A stretch of DNA of 16,426 bases from positions 1 to 16,426 of the forward strand of contig CANRPV010000016.1 of assembly GCA_947632575.1 (NCBI GenBank). The letters are read 5' to 3'. Within the stretch, counting starts at the first letter, position 1. Each line of letters opens with the position of its first letter. This DNA is from an uncultured Eggerthellaceae bacterium. Its GTDB lineage: Bacteria; Actinomycetota; Coriobacteriia; Coriobacteriales; Eggerthellaceae. A model generated the notes under the pieces. That model did not search any database. It was not told the origin of the DNA and saw only the letters and a list, made by a program, of their open reading frames with translations. Made by a program: the position numbers and the translations under genes. Below are positions 9,119 through 14,456 of this stretch, piece by piece.

Positions 9119-9997
9119 ATGGACGCGTATGGGATGGTCATAGTTTCGCTCTTTGTTGGCCTTGGGGTCGGCTTTTTCGCCGGCCTTTTGGGCATAGGGG
9201 GCGGAATGCTTTTGATGCCGATTTTCAATCTCGGCTATGGTATGCCTTCGGTGGCCTGTTCTGCCACATCCCTGTTCACCATTATCCCCACCTCGGTTTC
9301 CGGAGCGATCACGCACCTGCGCAATAAATCCTGCGTACCGATTCTCGGAGTCGCCATCGGTCTCGGTGGGGCGTGCACGTCGACATTGGGAGCCTTCCTA
9401 GCCAACATCGTGCCTGGTTGGGTCATCATGGTGTTCGCGGCTATCGTCATCGGCTATTCGGCCTTTACGATGCTTCGCAAAGCCCTGAAGCTGCCCAAAG
9501 GCCATCCGGGCGATTTTAAGCGGAAGATCGACACGCTGCTGGCTGCTCGCCATGACCCGGAGGCGAAGCTGCGCGCCGCTGAGGTGAAGGCCGAGGGAAT
9601 CCCGCCGGTGCCCCACCTCACCAAAAAGCAACTGCTCTTCGGTGTGATCACCGGACTGGTCACCGGTCTTGTGTCCGGGTTCGTGGGTGTGGGCGGCGCC
9701 TTCATCATGGTTCCCATGATGGTGCAGTTGGTCAAGATCCCCATGAAGCTCACCTCGGGCACGTCGCTTATCGCCATCGCGATCTTCTCTATCCCGGGCG
9801 TTATTTTGCAGGCGATCTTCGGAAACGTGAATTGGCTGGCCGGTATCGCCGTGGCCGTGGGATCGATTCCCGGAGCCATGATCGGCGCCCGCGTGATCCC
9901 GTGGACTCCCGAGCGCGCCCAGCGCTTCCTGTTTAGCGCCTTCCTCATGATCTCGGCTGTCATGCTGGTCATCAAGCAGATGGGCGTCTTTTCATGA
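9119..9997 (+). CDS. TauE/SafE (DUF81) family anion permease
   Basis: Integral membrane transporter of the TauE/SafE family, members of which move sulfite, sulfoacetate, taurine-derived or other small organosulfur and carboxylate anions. The 292 residues form two halves, each opening with the family's glycine-rich motif: FFAGLLGIGGGMLLMP (about 19-34) and GLVSGFVGVGGAFIMVPMM (about 183-201). The halves are joined by a charged cytoplasmic loop of about 120-170 (KLPKGHPGDFKRKIDTL and on). Eight or so TM segments are expected. AGGAGG at about 9108-9113 gives a strong Shine-Dalgarno before ATG 9119, only 19 bases after the glycosyltransferase stop. The stop overlaps the kinase start as ATGA (9994-9997), so permease and kinase are translationally coupled. 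The substrate is not evident from sequence. Confidence 0.9.
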   Translation: MDAYGMVIVSLFVGLGVGFFAGLLGIGGGMLLMPIFNLGYGMPSVACSATSLFTIIPTSVSGAITHLRNKSCVPILGVAIGLGGACTSTLGAFLANIVPGWVIMVFAAIVIGYSAFTMLRKALKLPKGHPGDFKRKIDTLLAARHDPEAKLRAAEVKAEGIPPVPHLTKKQLLFGVITGLVTGLVSGFVGVGGAFIMVPMMVQLVKIPMKLTSGTSLIAIAIFSIPGVILQAIFGNVNWLAGIAVAVGSIPGAMIGARVIPWTPERAQRFLFSAFLMISAVMLVIKQMGVFS

Positions 9998-11340
9998 CGC
10001 CACTGCGCCGCATGTTTCGATGGGTGAACCTTGAAGGGCTCGCCTTTGCAGCTGCGGCGCTGAGTGCCCTGGTCTTGATATGGGCGCTGCTTTCTCCCAG
10101 CGTGGGACGATTCATCTTGGCTCTCGCGGGTCTGTCCTTCGTGGTGTGCGTGGTGGCGCTGACGCGCACCATCCTCAATCCCGAATCGGCGCGCGCGAGC
10201 CAGACCGACGTGGTGCTTCGCATGGCGAGTCTGTCCCTTGAGTACCTCAAGGAAGGTCTCACCTATGAGACGGCGCACAACATCTGCGAACTTTTGCTGC
10301 CGAACACCTCTGCCATTGCCGTGGCCATCACGGATCGGCAGACCATCATGGGCTACGTGGGATATCTGGAGGAGGACAACCCTCCCGGCAGCGCCATTCG
10401 CACCCAAGCCACCCATGAGGTCATCGCCGATGGCGAGATGCGCGTCATCTATCAGCGCGAGGAGATTGGATTTCCCGGAGGCTCCAACGCCATTTCCGCC
10501 GCCATCATCGTTCCCCTTAAGGTGGCGAATAAAGTGGTGGGCACGCTGAAGTTCTACTATCGGCGCTCCTCCCTCATCAGCGAGACCCGTAAGTCTCTTG
10601 CCCATGGTTTCGGTCAGCTCATCTCCACGCAACTTGCGGCCATCGAGATGGAGACTCAGCGCAAGATGGCCACCCAGATGGAGCTGCGCATGCTCCAAAG
10701 CCAGATCAACCCTCATTTTCTCTTCAACACCATCAACACCATCTCCGCGCTCATTCGCACCGATCCCATCAAGGCTCGTACGCTGCTGCGGGAGTTCGCG
10801 GTCTTCTATCGCCGGACGTTGGAAAACTCAACCGATCAGATTCCGCTTCTGCGCGAGATCGAGCAGACCATGCGCTACTTCTCGTTCGAGGTGGCCCGTT
10901 TTGGCGACGAGCGGCTTGAGCTCTATGTGGCGGTGCCCGAGGAGCTTGAGGATGTGATGGTGCCGCCCTTCATCATTCAGCCTATGGTCGAAAATGCGGT
11001 GAAGCACGGCTTGCCATCAGAGGGAAAGCTGAAGGTCACCGTTTTCGCCCACAGCGAGGATGGGATGGTGACCCTTGAGATCAGTGACGATGGCAAGGGA
11101 ATGGATGAGGAGCATCTGGCAAACCTCATGTCGCCTCAGTCTGAGACGGGACTCGGCATCGCGGTCAAAAACGTTCATGATCGGCTGAAAGGTTTTTACG
11201 GCGAAACGGCGAGCATGGAGGCCGAAAGCAAGATCGGAGAAGGAACCACCATTTTCCTGAGGTTCCCTGCGGTCAGGGCGGTTAAAGAAACCACTGATGA
11301 AGAGCTGGAAGGTTCTTCTCAACAGCCAAGCCTTCCTTGA
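9994..11340 (+). CDS. LytS/BtsS-type sensor histidine kinase with only two TM helices
   Basis: Membrane sensor kinase of the His_kinase/HATPase_c (LytS) class. The 448 residues have two N-terminal TM helices (about 14-33 and 38-58). A LytS-type GAF domain lies at about 75-215 and includes the characteristic REEIGFPGG and VVGTLKFYYRR segments. The phosphoacceptor region LQSQINPHFLFNTINTI carries His241. The ATPase has N-box QPMVENAVKHG (N334), G1 DDGKGM (365-370) and G2 GLGIAVKNVHDRL. LytS and BtsS have a multi-TM 5TMR-LYT sensor in front of the GAF domain, and here that is replaced by a short two-TM anchor. The start ATG overlaps the permease stop by four bases. LytS kinases normally pair with a LytTR response regulator, but none is encoded beside it, so it is an orphan within this window. 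All catalytic residues look intact. Confidence 0.9.
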   Translation: MTPLRRMFRWVNLEGLAFAAAALSALVLIWALLSPSVGRFILALAGLSFVVCVVALTRTILNPESARASQTDVVLRMASLSLEYLKEGLTYETAHNICELLLPNTSAIAVAITDRQTIMGYVGYLEEDNPPGSAIRTQATHEVIADGEMRVIYQREEIGFPGGSNAISAAIIVPLKVANKVVGTLKFYYRRSSLISETRKSLAHGFGQLISTQLAAIEMETQRKMATQMELRMLQSQINPHFLFNTINTISALIRTDPIKARTLLREFAVFYRRTLENSTDQIPLLREIEQTMRYFSFEVARFGDERLELYVAVPEELEDVMVPPFIIQPMVENAVKHGLPSEGKLKVTVFAHSEDGMVTLEISDDGKGMDEEHLANLMSPQSETGLGIAVKNVHDRLKGFYGETASMEAESKIGEGTTIFLRFPAVRAVKETTDEELEGSSQQPSLP

Positions 11341-11352
11341 GTATAATCAAGG
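11319..11352 (+). promoter_or_regulatory. Promoter-like site within a CCTTGA-N6-TCAAGG palindrome
   Basis: A perfect TATAAT at 11342-11347 follows TCAACA (11319-11324, four of six matches to TTGACA) at 17 bases. The inverted repeat CCTTGA (11335-11340) and TCAAGG (11347-11352) brackets the -10 box, so a dimeric regulator could occlude it. The left arm includes the kinase stop codon. Half-sites resemble those of the HspR HAIR element (CTTGAGT-N7-ACTCAAG), but the spacing is five bases shorter, so I do not call it HAIR. It would drive the 11386 gene. Confidence 0.5.
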
Positions 11353-11385
11353 GTGCAACTAAAACGCTGTTGAAATGAGACTCCC

Positions 11386-12201
11386 TTGAATGACGCTATC
11401 GGTATTCCTTTTTTTCTGCTTCTCATTGGACTTTTGATTGTGACGGGAATCGTCATCTATCTGGTCGTCCGTGTTGTGGGATTCGACCGGCAGTTGCGCG
11501 GTATCGTCGACACGATTGAAGGGGAGCGACGTAAGGTCGCGGAAATTCAAGCCTATCTCTCACGGCGCGGTTCTCAGCGCTCAAGCTATCCTCAGCGAGG
11601 TGGTCAAGGCCCCCAACGTGGCGGCCAAGTTCCTCCGCGGAGCCAGAATCCTCAACGAGCCCAAAATCCTCAGCGCGCTCAGGCGCAGGCATCGCAGATG
11701 CAAGCTTCGCAAATGCAAGTCGCGCAGGCACAAGCCGCCCAGGCACAAGTCGCGCAGCAAGTTCAGAACGCACAGCGAATGGCACACACGCCTCAACAGT
11801 CAAGAATGGTCCCTCAGCAGGGCCAGCCCTATGGATCTCAAGCCAATGGCTCTCAGCCCTATGGATCCCCTCGGCAGCCAGCGAGACAGCCGATGGGGCG
11901 TCCGGGACAGCCTGATGGCGCCTATGGTGACGCGGCTCCCGACAGAAGAAGGAATAAGGCGGAGGTGCAGAACTTCAATCCGCGCACCCAAAACCAAGCC
12001 TATAGAAGCTATCAACCCCGTACGGGCAATGGATCATTCAATGGGCAGGGTGGACAGGACGCTGTTCAGCGTCAAGCCGCAGCGAACGCTTCGGTAGGAG
12101 CGCCCATCACCGTTGAGCCTGAGGCCTCGTCTTCTCTCGGTCTTCTCGGGCGCAAGATGCCAGCCGCTCACGGCGTTCATGGCAAGCACATAAAGAGCTA
12201 A
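11386..12201 (+). CDS. One-TM protein with a long Q/R/A/P-rich disordered cytoplasmic tail
   Basis: I do not recognise a family. The start is TTG 11386: the upstream in-frame stop (TGA 11371-11373) leaves no ATG or GTG, and the nearby ATG at 11390 is in another frame and closes after 15 codons. The 271 residues start with a TM helix (about 8-30, IPFFLLLIGLLIVTGIVIYL). A basic segment (RVVGFDRQLRGIVDTIEGER) follows, implying N-out/C-in topology. A short charged helix ends at about 60 (RKVAEIQAYLSRR). After it, about 190 residues are low complexity: repeated PQR-GGQ and NPQRAQ units, a Q-A/M-Q tract (about 104-131), repeated QPYGS, and Asn/Gln/Arg-rich sequence. Cysteines are absent and the net charge is basic. 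The ORF's codon pattern and TM support a real gene. Function is unknown: scaffold, nucleic-acid binding or kinase substrate are all possible. Confidence 0.75.
   Translation: MNDAIGIPFFLLLIGLLIVTGIVIYLVVRVVGFDRQLRGIVDTIEGERRKVAEIQAYLSRRGSQRSSYPQRGGQGPQRGGQVPPRSQNPQRAQNPQRAQAQASQMQASQMQVAQAQAAQAQVAQQVQNAQRMAHTPQQSRMVPQQGQPYGSQANGSQPYGSPRQPARQPMGRPGQPDGAYGDAAPDRRRNKAEVQNFNPRTQNQAYRSYQPRTGNGSFNGQGGQDAVQRQAAANASVGAPITVEPEASSSLGLLGRKMPAAHGVHGKHIKS
11641..11763 (+). repeat. Degenerate tandem repeats coding for the Gln/Ala tract
   Basis: Within the 11386 gene, near-copies of short units follow one another: AATCCTCAACGAGCCC then AATCCTCAGCGCGCTC; GCATCGCAGATGCAA then GCTTCGCAAATGCAA; CAAGTCGCGCAGGCA then CAAGTCGCGCAGCAA. 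They encode NPQRAQ twice, ASQMQ twice and Q-V/A-AQ-A repeats. The third-base differences between copies show the repeats are not a very recent expansion. Confidence 0.75.
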
Positions 12202-12205
12202 ACGC

Positions 12206-12321
12206 GCCCGAACCCTAATACTCGAAGACCTATTGGCTGAAGGTCTGATGTCCGGGTCCTGATGCTCGGGCTCTAATATCCGGGCTCCAATAGCCCGAAT
12301 CCTAATGTCCGAAGATTCCGT
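12206..12321. repeat. Degenerate 14-15-bp tandem repeat filling the convergent junction
   Basis: About eight consecutive units of 14-15 bases fill the whole space between the two convergent genes and run into the 3' end of pknB: GCCCGAACCCTAATA (12206), CTCGAAGACCTATTG (12221), GCTGAAGGTCTGATG (12236), TCCGGGTCCTGATG (12251), CTCGGGCTCTAATA (12265), TCCGGGCTCCAATA (12279), GCCCGAATCCTAATG (12293), then a poor copy from 12308. A shared pattern NCCGRRNYCTAATR is visible. Unit pairs can also form short stems, e.g. AGACCT with AGGTCT and GGGCT with AGCCC. There is no T-run, so if it terminates transcription it does so atypically. Confidence 0.7.
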
Positions 12322-14317
12322 TTAGGCCGTTGCCGGCATTACCCGAACTACCCCCCGATCCGGGGCCGAGGCTTACGACGATGGTGACCGTCGAGCGTCT
12401 CTGAGCTGAGGTGCCGCCGCTCGGCGTTTGGCTGATAACCAAGCCAGCCGCCACGGTGGAGCTGTTCTGGGTTTCGATCTCCACGGTGAAGCCCGCGCTT
12501 TCTAACGTGCTCTTAGCTTCATCCCTGGTGTAGTTGCGGACGTTCGGCACCGTCACCTCTGGCTCAGGACCAAGCGACATACCATAGGTGACCACCGAGC
12601 CTCGTTGGGCCGTCGTGTTGGCCTCCGGGCTTTGATGGAGAATATGGTTGGCTGGCACCGAGGTGGAGTATTCCGATTCGCCCGCCTGAAGCGTGAAGCC
12701 CTGCTGCTCAGCGAGGCTCTGAGCCTCGGCCAAGGTGAGGTTGTAGAGACTCGGAATGGTTATGGTGTCAGGTCCCAAGGAGAGCACATAGGAAACCGAT
12801 GAGCCCTTCTTGATGCTGGAATTGGCGGCGGGATCCGTCTTGATGATCTTATTGCGCTCAATGTCGTTGGAGTATTCGCCGGGCGCCGCAGTGAGGGTAA
12901 AGCCGATCCGGCTAGCCTCAGCACGTGCCTCCTCCACGGTCTTATTCGTCAGGTCGGGAACAATGACCTGTTCAGACCCTTGAGATACCGTCAGGTTGAT
13001 CTTCGTGCCCTCGGGCTGCTGGCTTTGTCCGCTCGGGTCTTGCTTGATGACATGACCCTCTTCCACGTTAGCGTTGTATTCTGGCGTGACCGTTCCCAAA
13101 GCGAAGCCATCGGCCTCGATGGCCTCGGTCGCTTGCTCGAGCGTCATGCCGGTAACCGCGGGAACCGCCTTTTTGGCGCCGCCAGCACCGGCGAAGATCG
13201 TAAAACCGATGATGGCGATAAGCGCGATAACCGCCGCGACGCCGATGGCGATAAAGATCCCCTTCTTGGAGGAGGTCTTTTCAGGCTCTCCTCGGAATTG
13301 CTGAACGGGGGATCCCTGATTACCGTTTTTACCCAAACCGGGCATCACCTGGGTGGAGTTGATGGGAACCACGGGCGTGGTGCGCGGCATCTGGCCGAGG
13401 TACTGGGTGTCGGCCTCGCCGTAGGTGTCATAGTTGTCGTAGTTCTCGTAAGTATCGTAGTTCGCATAGTTGAGGGCCACGGTGCGGCCGGCCAGGTAGT
13501 CATTGAGAGCGAGCCGCATGTCGTTGGCGGTGGCGAACCGATTGCGCGGATCCTTCTCCATGGCGCAGAGGATGATGTCCTCCAGGGCAGGATCGATGTC
13601 GGGGTTGATCTGCGTGGGAGGCACGGGGGTGTTTTGCACCTGCATCATCGCCACGGCGACGGCGTCGGGCGCGTCGAAGGGGAGTTGTCCCGTTGTGGCC
13701 TCATAGAGCACGACGCCCAGCGAGTAGATGTCGCTGGCGGCGGTGAGCTCCTTGCCTTGAGCCTGCTCAGGAGAGATGTAGTGAGCCGTGCCCAAAACAG
13801 AGGAGGTCTGCTGCTTGACGGAGTTTTTAGCTCGAGCGATGCCGAAGTCCATGACCTTCACGTTGCCATCGGGCTGCACCATGATGTTTTGGGGCTTGAT
13901 GTCCCGATGAATGATGTCCTGGTTATGGGCGACGGTGAGCGCCTGGCAAACCTGGGCGCCGATCTCGGCCACCTTACGCTGGTTGATGACGCCTCGTTGC
14001 TGGATGGCTGTCTTGAGGTCGCTGCCGCGGACAAACTCCATGACGATGTAGTACGTGCCACTGTCTTGGCCCCAGTCGTAGACGTTGACGATATAGGGGC
14101 TCTGGAGATTAGCCGCAGCGGCGGCTTCCTGACGAAAACGCTGGGTGAAATCCGGGTCAGCTGCGTATTGGGGCAACATGACCTTAACGGCGACCGTTCG
14201 TCCCAAGACGTTATCTTGAGCACGATAGACCTCGGCCATACCTCCGATGCCGATTCGGCCTTTTATCTCGTACCGGCCGCCAAAGATCCGACCGGTCATT
14301 GACTCCTGTGCGGTCAT
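12302..14317 (-). CDS. pknB: PknB-type Ser/Thr protein kinase with four PASTA domains
   Basis: Transmembrane Hanks-type kinase that couples muropeptide or lipid II sensing outside to phosphorylation of growth and division proteins inside. The 671 residues show a glycine loop GRIGIGGMAEVY (about 20-31), catalytic K45 (VAVK), HRD at 137-139, DFG at 157-159, an activation loop with T171/S172/S173 (mycobacterial PknB is phosphorylated at T171/T173), and APE-like SPE at 182-184. A linker at about 278-350 contains an unusual tyrosine-rich run. The TM helix is at about 353-374. Four PASTA domains (from about 383) each open with a V/I-P motif (AVPAVTGMT, IVPDLTNKT, TIPSLYNLT, TVPNVRNYT), and a Gly/Asn-rich tail follows. 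The ATG at 14317 follows AAGGAG at seven bases. It lies 139 bases after the SEDS-PBP gene in the same orientation, matching the actinobacterial rodA-pbpA-pknB order. Confidence 0.96.
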   Translation of the reverse strand: MTAQESMTGRIFGGRYEIKGRIGIGGMAEVYRAQDNVLGRTVAVKVMLPQYAADPDFTQRFRQEAAAAANLQSPYIVNVYDWGQDSGTYYIVMEFVRGSDLKTAIQQRGVINQRKVAEIGAQVCQALTVAHNQDIIHRDIKPQNIMVQPDGNVKVMDFGIARAKNSVKQQTSSVLGTAHYISPEQAQGKELTAASDIYSLGVVLYEATTGQLPFDAPDAVAVAMMQVQNTPVPPTQINPDIDPALEDIILCAMEKDPRNRFATANDMRLALNDYLAGRTVALNYANYDTYENYDNYDTYGEADTQYLGQMPRTTPVVPINSTQVMPGLGKNGNQGSPVQQFRGEPEKTSSKKGIFIAIGVAAVIALIAIIGFTIFAGAGGAKKAVPAVTGMTLEQATEAIEADGFALGTVTPEYNANVEEGHVIKQDPSGQSQQPEGTKINLTVSQGSEQVIVPDLTNKTVEEARAEASRIGFTLTAAPGEYSNDIERNKIIKTDPAANSSIKKGSSVSYVLSLGPDTITIPSLYNLTLAEAQSLAEQQGFTLQAGESEYSTSVPANHILHQSPEANTTAQRGSVVTYGMSLGPEPEVTVPNVRNYTRDEAKSTLESAGFTVEIETQNSSTVAAGLVISQTPSGGTSAQRRSTVTIVVSLGPGSGGSSGNAGNGLNGIFGH
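13421..13471 (-). repeat. Tyrosine-rich repeat in the PknB juxtamembrane linker
   Basis: Residues 283-299 of the kinase are built of Y-containing triplets: seven tyrosines alternating mainly with Asn, Asp, Glu, Thr (NYANYDTYENYDNYDTY). The DNA shows the matching direct repeats with spacing of 9 bases and mixed TAT/TAC codons. The run lies between the kinase domain and the TM helix, on the cytoplasmic side, where PASTA kinases often carry autophosphorylated Thr/Ser. Confidence 0.85.
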
Positions 14318-14456
14318 TACGACTCCTTAGACTCACATCCTGTTACGTTCAAATTCTGCAATTCAATGGAGTATGGCAAGCATACCAAATTCTCCTCAAA
14401 CCCTGCACGATGACCATGCCTTTCTATGAAAACTCGAAGAAGGAAATCGGTCATGG
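14318..14456 (-). other. 139-bp spacer between SEDS-PBP and pknB with two small inverted repeats
   Basis: No ORF is credible here. It holds the pknB ribosome-binding site (AAGGAG on the minus strand), a 5-bp inverted repeat GTATG-GCAAG-CATAC (14371-14385) and a wider pair ATGACC (14410-14415) / GGTCAT (14449-14454) just downstream of the SEDS-PBP stop. No clear T-run follows either in the minus direction. A weak minus-strand promoter (TTGCCA with CAGAAT at 15 bases) can be read across the GTATG repeat but is not convincing. Whether pknB is read through from upstream or has its own promoter cannot be decided. Confidence 0.5.

Noticed and set aside
9454..10716. 420-codon open frame on the minus strand across the permease and kinase genes
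   Set aside because: Spans two well-supported sense genes and their ATGA junction, with a His/Arg-rich unstructured translation. Typical antisense artefact of high GC at third positions.
11335..11352. HAIR operator for HspR
   Set aside because: Half-sites resemble HAIR, but the spacing between CTTGA and TCAAG is 6 rather than the 11 of CTTGAGT-N7-ACTCAAG. Kept only as an unassigned palindrome.
11390..11437. ATG start at 11390 for the low-complexity protein
   Set aside because: It is in a different frame and stops after 15 codons. The long frame with the TM helix begins at TTG 11386.
11641..12321. CRISPR array
   Set aside because: Units are 14-18 bases, diverged and contiguous without unique spacers, and part of them is coding. 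They are tandem repeats, not CRISPR.
12980..14302. 440-codon open frame on the plus strand antisense to pknB
   Set aside because: It mirrors the codon structure of a well-conserved kinase in GC-rich DNA, its translation is Gly/Val/Asp/His/Arg-rich without any domain, and it has no ribosome-binding site. Treated as a shadow.
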